From Marinomonas mediterranea MMB-1 (GTDB taxonomy: Bacteria > Pseudomonadota > Gammaproteobacteria > Pseudomonadales > Marinomonadaceae), in the NCBI RefSeq assembly GCF_000192865.1, contig NC_015276.1:1054001-1118000 (forward strand): a DNA stretch of 64,000 bases. Direction: 5' to 3'. Positions 36,085 through 44,711 of the stretch are shown here, one piece after another. The translations under genes and the position numbers were made by a program. The number at the start of each line of letters is the position of its first letter. Within the stretch, counting starts at the first letter, position 1. A model generated the notes under the pieces. That model was given only the letters and a program-made list of their open reading frames with translations, made no database searches and was not told the origin of the DNA.

Positions 36085-37674
36085 ATGTCTAACTCGCAGC
36101 TCGAACATCATATTGATCAGCGTCGCACCTTTGCGATTATCTCTCATCCCGATGCTGGTAAAACAACCATCACCGAGAAAGTGTTACTTTTTGGACGCGC
36201 TATTCAGCAGGCTGGAACCGTAAAAGGTCGTGGATCAAACCAGCACGCAAAATCAGACTGGATGGACATGGAAAAAGAGCGTGGTATTTCGATCACCACC
36301 TCTGTGATGCAGTTCCCGTACAATGATTGCTTAGTGAATCTTTTAGATACGCCTGGGCATGAAGATTTCTCTGAAGATACCTACCGAACGTTGACGGCCG
36401 TTGACTCTTGTTTGATGGTCATCGATACCGCGAAAGGGGTAGAGGATCGTACGCGTAAATTGATGGAAGTAACGCGTTTACGAGATACACCCATTGTTAC
36501 TTTCATGAACAAATTGGACCGTGATATCCGAGACCCAATGGAAGTGCTTGATGAAGTCGAAAGTGAGCTTAACATCATGTGCGCGCCGATTACTTGGCCG
36601 ATAGGGTGCGGTAAAGAGTTCAAAGGTGTTTATCATATTCATCGTGATGAGACGATTCTGTATTCAACAGGTCAGGGTCACACTATTCAGGAACTCCGCA
36701 CGGTCAAAGGTCTTGATAACCCAGATTTAGATGAGGCGGTAGGTGAAGAGCTTGCCGCGCAGTTACGTGAAGAGCTTGAACTTGTTATGGGCGCGTCTAA
36801 TGAGTTTGACCACGAGTTATTTTTAGAAGGTGAGTTGACGCCTGTTTATTTTGGTACGGCCTTGGGCAACTTCGGTGTCGATCATATGTTAGATGGTTTG
36901 ACGAAATGGGCACCTGCCCCTTTGCCTCGTCAAACGTCTGAGCGTCAAATTGACGCGAAAGAAGAAAAATTCTCAGGCTTTGTTTTTAAAATTCAAGCGA
37001 ACATGGATCCGAAACACCGAGATCGTATCGCCTTTATGCGAATTGTTTCTGGCTCTTATAAGCAAGGCATGAAAATGAATCATGTCCGTCTTGGTAAAAA
37101 TATCAGTATTTCTGATGCGGTTACCTTTATGGCGGGAGATCGGTCACGTGCAGAAGAGGCATTTGCCGGCGATATTATAGGTCTTCATAACCACGGTACG
37201 ATTCAAATCGGTGACACCTTTACTCAAGGTGAAAACCTTAAATTTTCAGGCATACCGAATTTTGCCCCTGAGCTGTTTAGACGAATTCGTCTAAAAGACC
37301 CTTTAAAGCAGAAACAGCTTCTAAAAGGCTTGGTTCAGCTTTCAGAAGAAGGTGCTGTGCAGGTTTTCCGCCCTATGCAAAATAATGACTTAATTGTGGG
37401 TGCGGTTGGGGTTCTGCAGTTTGATGTTGTGGTTGCGCGTTTAAAAGCAGAATACAACGTTGAAGCAATTTATGAAGGCGTTAATGTTGCAACAGCGCGT
37501 TGGGTCGAATGTGATGACGCTAAAAAACTGGAAGAGTTCAAACGTAAGAATCAGATGAACCTGGCTTTGGATGGTGGTGACAACTTGTCATACATTGCAC
37601 CGACTATGGTTAACTTGAATTTAGCGCAAGAGCGTTTTCCTGATGTGGCATTCCGATCAACACGCGAACATTAA
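36085..37674 (+). CDS. prfC: Peptide chain release factor 3
   Basis: A 529-residue translational GTPase, the expected RF3 length. G1 SHPDAGKTT near 20, the switch region with MDMEKERGISITTSV, G3 DTPGHEDF near 87 and G4 MNKLD near 141 are all present, and the WPIGCGKEFKGVYH segment is specific to RF3. It recycles RF1/RF2 from the ribosome after peptide release. The start lacks an obvious strong RBS. A 275 bp gap separates it from the siderophore importer, and the gene marks the return to core genome. Confidence 0.96.
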   Translation: MSNSQLEHHIDQRRTFAIISHPDAGKTTITEKVLLFGRAIQQAGTVKGRGSNQHAKSDWMDMEKERGISITTSVMQFPYNDCLVNLLDTPGHEDFSEDTYRTLTAVDSCLMVIDTAKGVEDRTRKLMEVTRLRDTPIVTFMNKLDRDIRDPMEVLDEVESELNIMCAPITWPIGCGKEFKGVYHIHRDETILYSTGQGHTIQELRTVKGLDNPDLDEAVGEELAAQLREELELVMGASNEFDHELFLEGELTPVYFGTALGNFGVDHMLDGLTKWAPAPLPRQTSERQIDAKEEKFSGFVFKIQANMDPKHRDRIAFMRIVSGSYKQGMKMNHVRLGKNISISDAVTFMAGDRSRAEEAFAGDIIGLHNHGTIQIGDTFTQGENLKFSGIPNFAPELFRRIRLKDPLKQKQLLKGLVQLSEEGAVQVFRPMQNNDLIVGAVGVLQFDVVVARLKAEYNVEAIYEGVNVATARWVECDDAKKLEEFKRKNQMNLALDGGDNLSYIAPTMVNLNLAQERFPDVAFRSTREH

Positions 37675-37681
37675 TGAATAC

Positions 37682-37711
37682 TTGACTAAAATACTTGGTT
37701 AAGAAGATAAT
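37682..37711 (+). promoter_or_regulatory. Candidate promoter of erpA
   Basis: TTGACT at 37682-37687, an 18 bp spacer and GATAAT at 37706-37711, 38 bp before the erpA start. Judged by eye only. Confidence 0.45.
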
Positions 37712-37749
37712 CTCTCGTAATGGTAAAAGTATTTTGGGAATGGTAGAAA

Positions 37750-38091
37750 ATGGTTGAGTCTGTAGATCCTATTGAGTTCACTTCGGCAGCAGCAGCCAAG
37801 CTGAAGTCTTTGATCGAAGAAGAAGAAAATGAGCGCTTAATGCTGCGTGTTTACGTGACGGGCGGCGGTTGTTCTGGTTTTCAGTACGGTTTTACGTTTG
37901 ATGAAGAGTATCAAGAAGACGATACGGAAGTGAAACGTGAAGGGGTTCGTATGGTCGTTGATCCTTTGAGCTTTCAATACCTAGTAGGTTCTGAAGTGGA
38001 TTATCAAGAAAACTTAGAGGGCGCTCGTTTTACGGTCACGAATCCAAATGCAACGTCGACTTGCGGTTGTGGTGCTAGCTTTAGCGTATAA
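37750..38091 (+). CDS. erpA: Iron-sulfur cluster insertion protein ErpA
   Basis: A 113-residue A-type carrier. The three cysteines of the family are present: one in GGGCSGFQYGF near 39 and two in the C-terminal TCGCGASF. The N-terminal PIEFTSAAAAKLKSLI is the ErpA rather than the IscA/SufA form. It delivers Fe-S clusters to apoproteins in the cytoplasm. It stands alone 75 bp after prfC with its own promoter-like sequence. Confidence 0.95.
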   Translation: MVESVDPIEFTSAAAAKLKSLIEEEENERLMLRVYVTGGGCSGFQYGFTFDEEYQEDDTEVKREGVRMVVDPLSFQYLVGSEVDYQENLEGARFTVTNPNATSTCGCGASFSV

Positions 38092-38178
38092 CTGTTTTAG
38101 TGCTTAAATGATCTAGTGTGTGTTTTAAGGAAATAAGGCGTGTGAAATAGCGAGGCTATTTTATATGCTTTACAATCG

Positions 38179-38230
38179 AAAGCCCGAATGTCAGGTGATC
38201 CTTTTTTGATCGTGATATTAGGGCTTTTTT
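38179..38230 (+). terminator. Probable terminator after erpA
   Basis: AAAGCCC (38179-38185) pairs with GGGCTTT (38221-38227), followed by more Ts. The 35-base loop holds an inner GATC/GATC hairpin. The long loop makes this weaker than a classic terminator. Confidence 0.5.
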
Positions 38231-38244
38231 ATTTTGAGGATGAA

Positions 38245-38778
38245 ATGTTGTTTCGACCAATTTGGATGTATTGTTTTTCTTTGTTTCTTGTGTCTTTTGC
38301 GACAGCGAGCCATGCAGAATCACCTTGGTCTCTTAATCTTGGGTTCACTTCATTGTATTTGGACTCGGAATCGCATGGTTTCCAAGAGGAAGGTCTTGAC
38401 GCAATGGCGTTAAATTATGCCGTTGTTTATCGCTTTAATAATAGTGCCAGTGTGAAAGTGGGAATGGCAAAAGGTGTGAAGTCGTTCCCACAAACGGAAG
38501 ATGGAAGAGATCTTTCTGCGACGATGAATTATGTGGATCTGCAATTCGGCTATGATAATGGCGAGATACGACCTTATTTCTTTTTTGGCTTGGCTCAGGT
38601 CGATGTTTCGCCTGAAGCGGGGTCGACTCAAACGTCGAAAAGGTTAGGCTTTGGTGTGGAGCATGAGGTGTTTGATAATTGGTCCGTGAATGTCGACTAC
38701 AGTCTAATTACAGCAAGCGTTAAAGAGGGTGAGTCAGAGAGTGCGACGACTATCGGTTTTGCGTACCGTTTTCAATAG
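38245..38778 (+). CDS. Small outer-membrane beta-barrel protein
   Basis: 177 residues from ATG 38245, which has GAGGA five bases upstream. An in-frame ATG at 38188 sits inside the terminator-like hairpin and would spoil the signal peptide. Residues 1-24 form a signal peptide ending SHA-ES. The rest alternates polar and hydrophobic residues in short strands (LNLGFTSLYLD, MNYVDLQFGYD, IRPYFFFGLAQVDV, WSVNVDYSLI) and ends FAYRFQ, like the OmpX/OmpA-type 8-strand barrels. Function is unknown. It is convergent with the next gene. Confidence 0.75.
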   Translation: MLFRPIWMYCFSLFLVSFATASHAESPWSLNLGFTSLYLDSESHGFQEEGLDAMALNYAVVYRFNNSASVKVGMAKGVKSFPQTEDGRDLSATMNYVDLQFGYDNGEIRPYFFFGLAQVDVSPEAGSTQTSKRLGFGVEHEVFDNWSVNVDYSLITASVKEGESESATTIGFAYRFQ

Positions 38779-38801
38779 AAGAGTATTTTAGAAAAGGTTA
38801 A

Positions 38802-39632
38802 TCAAGCTTCTATATCAATACCTTGATATGCTACTGGATGTTCTTCTGACTGAATGTGTTTATGGCTAGGTGTGACATTTCCAACGTACACATAACCTAA
38901 GTTGGCGTCCCCTAGTAAAATAGGGGTGATGAGCTTAGGGTTGATTAGCCAAACTCTCAGTCCTTTGGCGTTTTCATATTTTCCGGCCTTTCCTATATCT
39001 CCTGCATCCCCCTGCTTTATATCTAACAGTGTTTGTATTTGATCTGCTTCACCATCTTGATCCACGATGAAGGTCAACTCTTTCGGTAAACTCGTTATGT
39101 ATGAAAGTTCATAAGGCGTCTTGACAGGCTGTGTATCAATTTTCTTTTTAGACTCTTTAAATAGATCAGCTATTTTGGGGGAGCCTAATCCTAGTTCAAG
39201 AAATAATGTGAAATCTACAGAGCGACCTTCTTTTGATATCACGGGGACATGCGCAGTAAATTCTTCTATTTTGTGTTTTGATTCATTGACGTCACCAGCA
39301 TTATTATGACTCAAGGCTCTCGGGATCGGGGGAGTTTGAAGAATAACAGCACGTTTGGTCTGCTTGTTTATTGATTGGAGTGGAATGGTTGGTGTGTGTT
39401 TTTTTTCACATTTGTCAAAGACCGCTGCCAAAAGGTTTGCAATTAGGCTGTCTTCAGGCTGAAGTTCATGTGTTTGATCGGTAAAAAGTGCAATTTCTTT
39501 TACAGAGTGGGCCTCTGTGCTGATATCTACTTCATCACTAATTAGCTTGGAGTAAGTCGTACGTCGTTTTAACGGCTCATTCTGCTGACCTATCTTAAGG
39601 TGTGTTTTAGTGATTGGGTCGATAAAAAGCAT
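38802..39632 (-). CDS. Hypothetical protein, 276 residues
   Basis: I do not recognise this protein. It starts at an ATG preceded by a strong GGAGGAA site, which supports expression. There is no signal peptide or membrane segment, so it is probably cytoplasmic. The N-terminal 110 residues are charged and Thr/Gln-rich. Residues about 110-276 look more folded, with beta-strand-like stretches (RSVDFTLFLELGLGSP, KELTFIVDQDG, LRVWLINPKLITPILLGDANLGYVYVGNV). It lies downstream of yhbY on the same strand, separated by a strong hairpin, and converges with the small barrel gene. Confidence 0.75.
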   Translation of the reverse strand: MLFIDPITKTHLKIGQQNEPLKRRTTYSKLISDEVDISTEAHSVKEIALFTDQTHELQPEDSLIANLLAAVFDKCEKKHTPTIPLQSINKQTKRAVILQTPPIPRALSHNNAGDVNESKHKIEEFTAHVPVISKEGRSVDFTLFLELGLGSPKIADLFKESKKKIDTQPVKTPYELSYITSLPKELTFIVDQDGEADQIQTLLDIKQGDAGDIGKAGKYENAKGLRVWLINPKLITPILLGDANLGYVYVGNVTPSHKHIQSEEHPVAYQGIDIEA

Positions 39633-39685
39633 ATTTCCTCCCGAGTGTTATGAGGTATATCGGCCAATATTCGGGAAGGTTGAAT

Positions 39686-39716
39686 GGATGGTCTATACTA
39701 AAATAGTAGACCATCC
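39686..39716. repeat. Strong hairpin between yhbY and the hypothetical gene
   Basis: GGATGGTCT pairs with AGACCATCC and, after a 2-base bulge, ACTA pairs with TAGT around an AAA loop. No T-run follows in either direction. It lies 10 bp after the yhbY stop and 54 bp before the next minus-strand start. Confidence 0.6.
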
Positions 39717-39725
39717 AACGGGGAA

Positions 39726-40028
39726 CTAGCGTAAAAGGTTTGAAAGCTTCGGATTTTGCTCAAGAGACGCGCGGTAAAACAAAGCAACTTTACCAATGGT
39801 TTGAACAATTTCACATTTTAGTATTTTACTTGTTTCGGCGATAAGCTCGTTGCGAACATCGCGATCTACAATACTGTAGCGAATTTTGACAAGCTCGTGG
39901 TCTTCAAGTGCGCGATCCATTTCGGTTAGTACGGGTTCAGTAAGACCGTTCCCTGCCACTGTAACAACGGGATTAAGGGAGTGTCCGATTAGCCGGTATT
40001 GCTTTTTTTGAGTATTGGTTAGGCTCAT
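39726..40028 (-). CDS. yhbY: CRM-domain ribosome-assembly RNA-binding protein
   Basis: 100 residues, a single CRM (YhbY) domain. The sequence starts LTNTQKKQYRLIGHSLNPVV, contains the GNGL loop near residue 27-30 that contacts RNA, and the ALEDHELVKIRY helix-strand unit. YhbY associates with pre-50S particles in E. coli. As in many gammaproteobacteria it is divergent from the ftsH block, but rlmE/ftsJ is missing between them. Confidence 0.95.
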   Translation of the reverse strand: MSLTNTQKKQYRLIGHSLNPVVTVAGNGLTEPVLTEMDRALEDHELVKIRYSIVDRDVRNELIAETSKILKCEIVQTIGKVALFYRASLEQNPKLSNLLR

Positions 40029-40336
40029 AGTTAAAATATCTCATATTAGTTTGTCCTCTTTATTGGAGGCTCGTCACGTTACGCGATATTATAGCGGAAT
40101 TGGCGATGGATTAGGTAAGAAGAATACAGAATGTCGGATGAGGACTTGTATTTTTTTTTAAGACCCCCAATATGAACCTTTATTATGCCGTTTGTTAATT
40201 CTACTCGACCGAAATACTAGGTCTGTTTGGAATCATATTTGGCGACTTGAGTGCTTTGATAGTACTTAAATAAATACAATGTAATTAATGGCTGATTAAA
40301 AAAATTGGCGAACGTTAACCGTTAAGAGGTGTGCTC
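40029..40336. promoter_or_regulatory. Divergent yhbY/ftsH intergenic region, no gene
   Basis: A 308 bp gap that must hold promoters for both directions; it is A/T-rich with several weak -10-like boxes and no clear consensus pair. I looked for an rlmE/ftsJ gene or remnant, which usually lies here, and found none in any frame. Confidence 0.5.
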
Positions 40337-42301
40337 TTGAACGATATGCTTAAAAATATTCTACTGTGGCTTGTGATTGCTGCAGTGCTACTTACGGTCT
40401 TTAACAATTTTAATACGACGAGCGAGGCGAATCGCATCTCGTATTCTGAATTTGTTAAAGAAGTTCACGATGGTCGTATCGCTAAAGTTGTTGTTGATGG
40501 CTATACCATTAGTGGTAGCAGAACGAGTGGTGACACGTTTGAGACGGTTAGGCCTGCGGCGGCAGACCCTAAAATAATGGATGATTTGCTGAGCAATAAT
40601 GTGGTTGTTGAAGGTCGCATGCCAGAGCAGCAAAGTATTTGGACTCAGTTGCTGGTTGCCAGTTTCCCTATTTTATTGATTCTCGCGATTTTTATGTTCT
40701 TCATGCGCCAAATGCAAGGCGGTGGTGGCGGTAAAGGCGGACCAATGTCATTTGGTAAGTCTAAAGCGAGACTTTTACCTGAAGATCAGATTAAAACGAC
40801 ATTTGCGGATGTCGCAGGGTGTGATGAAGCGAAAGAAGACACGGAAGAGTTGGTTGACTTCTTACGTGAGCCGAGCAAATTTCAACGCTTAGGCGGAAAA
40901 ATACCTCGCGGTATTTTGATGGCAGGTCCTCCAGGTACGGGTAAAACTTTGTTGGCGAAGGCTATTGCTGGTGAAGCAAAAGTACCATTCTTTACCATTT
41001 CGGGTTCTGATTTTGTTGAGATGTTTGTTGGTGTAGGTGCATCGCGTGTTCGTGATATGTTTGAACAAGCCAAGAAGCATGCTCCATGTATTATCTTTAT
41101 TGATGAGATTGATGCGGTAGGTCGTAACCGTGGCTCTGGTATGGGTGGTGGTAATGACGAACGTGAGCAAACATTGAACCAGCTTTTGGTTGAAATGGAT
41201 GGTTTTGAAGGTAATGAAGGGATTATTGTTATTGCGGCGACCAACCGTCCAGATGTGCTTGACCCTGCTTTACTACGTCCTGGTCGTTTTGACCGTCAGG
41301 TAACGGTTGGTTTGCCTGATATTCGAGGTCGTGAACAGATTTTAAAAGTGCATCTTCGCAAGGTGCCGTGTGACGACGACGTTCAGCCGAAGAACATTGC
41401 TCGTGGTACACCAGGTTTCTCTGGTGCAGACCTTGCTAACTTGGTGAATGAGTCGGCTTTGTTTGCTGCGCGCTCTAATCGACGCTTAGTCAATATGGAG
41501 CTTTTGGAGCTTGCGAAGGATAAAATCCTAATGGGTGCCGAACGAAAATCCATGGTCATGAAAGAGGAAGAGAAGCGTAATACCGCTTACCATGAAGCGG
41601 GTCATGCTATTGTGGGTTATTTGATGCCCGAACACGATCCAGTTTATAAAGTAACGATTATTCCTCGTGGTCGTGCACTTGGTGTCACTATGTATTTACC
41701 AGAAGAGGATAAATACAGTTTAAGTAAGCGTGGTATTGAATCTCAGATTTGTAGTCTCTACGGTGGACGTATTGCTGAAGAGATGATTCATGGTTTTGAT
41801 GGTGTTTCAACTGGCGCTTCAAACGATATTGAACGTGCGACTAGCTTGGCCCGAAATATGGTGACTAAGTGGGGCTTGTCTGAAGAGTTGGGCGCATATG
41901 CCTACGAAGAAGATGATAGCAGCGGTGGTTATATTGGTGGCGGTACAGGCAGTAAAGCAAATTACTTCTCGCAAGAGACTGGTAAGAAGCTCGATGCTGA
42001 AGTGAAAAGTATTATCAGCTCATGTTACAAGCGCTCTACCGATATTCTAGAAGAAAATCGCTCGAAGCTTGACGTAATGGCGGAAGCGTTAATGCAGTAC
42101 GAGACGATCGACGCTAAACAGATTAAAGAGATTATGGATGGTAAAACGCCAAGCGCTCCAGAAGGCTGGGGTGATTCGAATGGTGGATCTGGAGACGGTG
42201 TAGCTGCTGAAGTTAATGATGAAACAGTGGGGGCTTCTAAGCCGGAAGGTGATTCCCCTGATTCTAATGAGGATCTTGGCGGAGAACCCAATAAGGGTTA
42301 G
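40337..42301 (+). CDS. ftsH: ATP-dependent zinc metalloprotease FtsH
   Basis: 654 residues from TTG 40337. AGAGG lies eight bases upstream, and the product begins (M)NDMLKNILLW, matching the family N-terminus; a GTG at 40331 has worse spacing. Two membrane spans (about 7-25 and 100-120) flank a periplasmic domain. The AAA+ module has Walker A GPPGTGKT near 197, Walker B IIFIDEID and the SRH region RPGRFDRQ. The zinc site HEAGH is near 420. The C-terminus is Ser/Gly/Asp-rich. FtsH degrades unassembled membrane proteins and regulators such as LpxC at the inner membrane. A strong terminator follows. Confidence 0.96.
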   Translation: MNDMLKNILLWLVIAAVLLTVFNNFNTTSEANRISYSEFVKEVHDGRIAKVVVDGYTISGSRTSGDTFETVRPAAADPKIMDDLLSNNVVVEGRMPEQQSIWTQLLVASFPILLILAIFMFFMRQMQGGGGGKGGPMSFGKSKARLLPEDQIKTTFADVAGCDEAKEDTEELVDFLREPSKFQRLGGKIPRGILMAGPPGTGKTLLAKAIAGEAKVPFFTISGSDFVEMFVGVGASRVRDMFEQAKKHAPCIIFIDEIDAVGRNRGSGMGGGNDEREQTLNQLLVEMDGFEGNEGIIVIAATNRPDVLDPALLRPGRFDRQVTVGLPDIRGREQILKVHLRKVPCDDDVQPKNIARGTPGFSGADLANLVNESALFAARSNRRLVNMELLELAKDKILMGAERKSMVMKEEEKRNTAYHEAGHAIVGYLMPEHDPVYKVTIIPRGRALGVTMYLPEEDKYSLSKRGIESQICSLYGGRIAEEMIHGFDGVSTGASNDIERATSLARNMVTKWGLSEELGAYAYEEDDSSGGYIGGGTGSKANYFSQETGKKLDAEVKSIISSCYKRSTDILEENRSKLDVMAEALMQYETIDAKQIKEIMDGKTPSAPEGWGDSNGGSGDGVAAEVNDETVGASKPEGDSPDSNEDLGGEPNKG

Positions 42302-42342
42302 ATGCAAAGCTGTTGAAGCTTTTAAGAGAAGTTTAAGTTTTT

Positions 42343-42374
42343 AATAGGCGAGCATTGAGCTCGCCTATTTTTTT
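42343..42374 (+). terminator. Strong intrinsic terminator between ftsH and folP
   Basis: A perfect 11 bp stem AATAGGCGAGC / GCTCGCCTATT with a 5-base loop, followed by a run of Ts. Confidence 0.9.
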
Positions 42375-42391
42375 GTTTGATTTGTATCTAG

Positions 42392-43246
42392 ATGTTGAAT
42401 TTGGTGACACATATGTCGATGATGAATTTTGGCGGTAAGAAACTTGATTTAACGCGCCCTCATGTCATGGGGATTCTTAACGTGACGCCTGACTCCTTTT
42501 CTGATGGCGGGAAATTTAATGTGATTGACTCGGCAATGTTCAGAGTTGAGGAAATGCTCTCCGAAGGTGCCTCTTTCATTGATGTTGGTGGTGAGTCGAC
42601 GCGTCCTGGCGCTGCTCCAGTGTCACTACAAGAAGAATTAGATAGGGTTGTTCCTGTTGTTGAGGCGATTATCGCTAGATTTGATACGATTGTCTCTGTT
42701 GATAGTAGCTCACCTGAGGTAATGCGTATCTCTGGTGCGGAAGGTGCGGGGCTCATTAATGATGTGAGGGCGCTTGAACGAGAAGGTGCGATAGATGTCG
42801 TATCAGAGTTGGATCTCCCTGTTTGTTTGATGCATATGAAGGGGACGCCAGAAGATATGCAGAACGCGCCAGTGTATGAGTCAGCTCTCAAGGATGTGGT
42901 TGGTTATCTTGCTAATAGGGCGAAATTGGCTCAAGACTCGGGGATAAAGAGCTGCAATATATTGGTTGATCCTGGTATTGGATTTGGTAAAAATCGCCAG
43001 CATAATTTGACGCTGTTGAATCGCTTGGCTGAATTCAAAGGTTTGGGTTATGAGGTTTTGGTTGGAGCCTCTAGAAAGTCCCTTATAGGTGATGTGCTAA
43101 AAGTTGATGTAGGTGATAGGCTATTTGGGAGTATGGGGGTTCATGCTTCAGCCTATTCTAAAGGCGCAAGGATTTTTAGAGTGCACGACGTGCGACCGCA
43201 TGTCGAAATGTTAGAGATGATGTATCGAATTGAGAGAGAGTCGTAA
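42392..43246 (+). CDS. folP: Dihydropteroate synthase
   Basis: Up to 284 residues; ATG codons at 42392, 42413, 42419 and 42422 are all in frame and no strong RBS chooses between them, so the real protein may be 7-10 residues shorter. The pterin-binding signatures are clear: MGILNVTPDSFSDGG near 26-40, IDVGGESTRPGA near 63-74, and the late GASRKS near 227. It joins p-aminobenzoate to the hydroxymethylpterin diphosphate in folate synthesis. The stop overlaps the glmM start. The terminator just upstream leaves under 20 bp for a separate promoter. Confidence 0.95.
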   Translation: MLNLVTHMSMMNFGGKKLDLTRPHVMGILNVTPDSFSDGGKFNVIDSAMFRVEEMLSEGASFIDVGGESTRPGAAPVSLQEELDRVVPVVEAIIARFDTIVSVDSSSPEVMRISGAEGAGLINDVRALEREGAIDVVSELDLPVCLMHMKGTPEDMQNAPVYESALKDVVGYLANRAKLAQDSGIKSCNILVDPGIGFGKNRQHNLTLLNRLAEFKGLGYEVLVGASRKSLIGDVLKVDVGDRLFGSMGVHASAYSKGARIFRVHDVRPHVEMLEMMYRIERES

Positions 43247-44577
43247 TGCGTAAGTACTTTGGAACAGATGGTATTCGTGGGCAAGTTGGTAAAGGGGTTA
43301 TTACGCCTGAATTTATGCTTAAACTTGGATGGGCAGCAGGTAAAGTATTTAATGGTCAATCAAAAAATAAAATATTGATTGGTAAGGATACGCGTATTTC
43401 TGGCTACATGTTTGAATCGGCGCTTGAGGCGGGTATTGTTGCTGCTGGCGCAGATGTGAGGCTGGTTGGGCCGATGCCAACGCCAGCTATTGCTTATTTG
43501 ACGCGGACTTTTAGAGCGTGTGCAGGGATCGTGATTAGTGCATCTCATAACCCATACACAGATAATGGGATTAAATTCTTTTCTTCTGAAGGGGGGAAGA
43601 TTTCTGATGAGCTTGAGGAGGAAATTGAATACTGGCTGGACCAGCCAATGGAAGTGGTTGAATCGGATAAAATAGGGAAGGCAAAAAGAATTGATGACGC
43701 CGCTGGACGCTATATTGAGTACTGTAAAGGTACGTTTCCAATTGGTTTACGCATAACTGGCCTTAAAATGGTCTTAGATTGTGCTGATGGTGCTACCTAC
43801 CATGTTGCTCCAAGAGTGTTTTCCGAGTTAGGGGCTGACGTTATCGTAATTGGTGCGAGTCCAGACGGCCTAAACATTAATGAGGTGAGTGGTGCAACGA
43901 AGCCTGAGTTGTTGCAAAAAAATGTGGTTGCACATGGTGCGGATATTGGTATTGCTTTGGATGGCGATGGCGATCGATTGATTCTCGTTGATAAGTTTGG
44001 GAAAGTTTGTGATGGCGACGATGTGCTTTATATTATTGCCAATCATTTGAGTTCAAAAGGCCAGTTCTCTGGTGGTGTAGTCGGTACACTAATGACTAAC
44101 TTTGGATTGGAGTTGGCGCTGTCTGAACGCGGTGTTGGTTTTAGTCGTGCCAATGTTGGTGATCGATATGTAAATGAAAAGTTGACTCAGCATGGTTGGT
44201 CTTTGGGTGGAGAGCCTTCCGGGCACATTGTGTGTAAATCAATTACAACAACCGGAGATGGGATTATCGCAGCGTTGCAGATTTTGCAAGCAATGTTAGA
44301 AGAAGGAAAACCACTTCATGAGTTGCTTGAGGGGTTGGTGAAATTCCCTCAAAAGCTAAAAAACATTCGGGTAAAAGAGCGCTTTATACCGTCTGAGGTA
44401 CCTGCTTTACAAAAGGCAATTGCTCACGCTAACGAGCGTCTAAATGGATCTGGTCGCGTGTTATTGCGTGCTTCAGGAACTGAGCCTTTAATACGTGTAA
44501 TGGTAGAGGGTCGTGATGATGAATTGGTTTCGGATTTGATAGATTATCTATCGGCTGAAGTGCAGAAAGTGATTTAG
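43246..44577 (+). CDS. glmM: Phosphoglucosamine mutase
   Basis: 443 residues. The N-terminal YFGTDGIRG, the catalytic serine loop ISASHNPYTDNGIKFF (phospho-Ser near 101), the metal loop ALDGDGDRL near 241 and the late GGEPSGHIV are standard GlmM features. It converts glucosamine-6-phosphate to glucosamine-1-phosphate for UDP-GlcNAc and hence peptidoglycan and LPS. The ATG overlaps the folP stop (TAATG), indicating coupling. Confidence 0.96.
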   Translation: MRKYFGTDGIRGQVGKGVITPEFMLKLGWAAGKVFNGQSKNKILIGKDTRISGYMFESALEAGIVAAGADVRLVGPMPTPAIAYLTRTFRACAGIVISASHNPYTDNGIKFFSSEGGKISDELEEEIEYWLDQPMEVVESDKIGKAKRIDDAAGRYIEYCKGTFPIGLRITGLKMVLDCADGATYHVAPRVFSELGADVIVIGASPDGLNINEVSGATKPELLQKNVVAHGADIGIALDGDGDRLILVDKFGKVCDGDDVLYIIANHLSSKGQFSGGVVGTLMTNFGLELALSERGVGFSRANVGDRYVNEKLTQHGWSLGGEPSGHIVCKSITTTGDGIIAALQILQAMLEEGKPLHELLEGLVKFPQKLKNIRVKERFIPSEVPALQKAIAHANERLNGSGRVLLRASGTEPLIRVMVEGRDDELVSDLIDYLSAEVQKVI

Positions 44578-44622
44578 TAAACGTTAGTTTTAAGTGTGGC
44601 AGATCGGTTGGTTTGTAGCTGA

Positions 44623-44651
44623 TTGACTGATTAGTCGTGATTTAGTGCAAT
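44623..44651 (+). promoter_or_regulatory. Candidate promoter of tpiA
   Basis: TTGACT at 44623-44628, a 17 bp spacer and TGCAAT at 44646-44651. The -10 is only 4 of 6, so this is tentative. Confidence 0.35.
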
Positions 44652-44711
44652 TATCGCTTGATTCTGGGGGCAGCTTTCTCTAGAATCTTGCATCGAATTT
44701 AGGAGGGTGTG

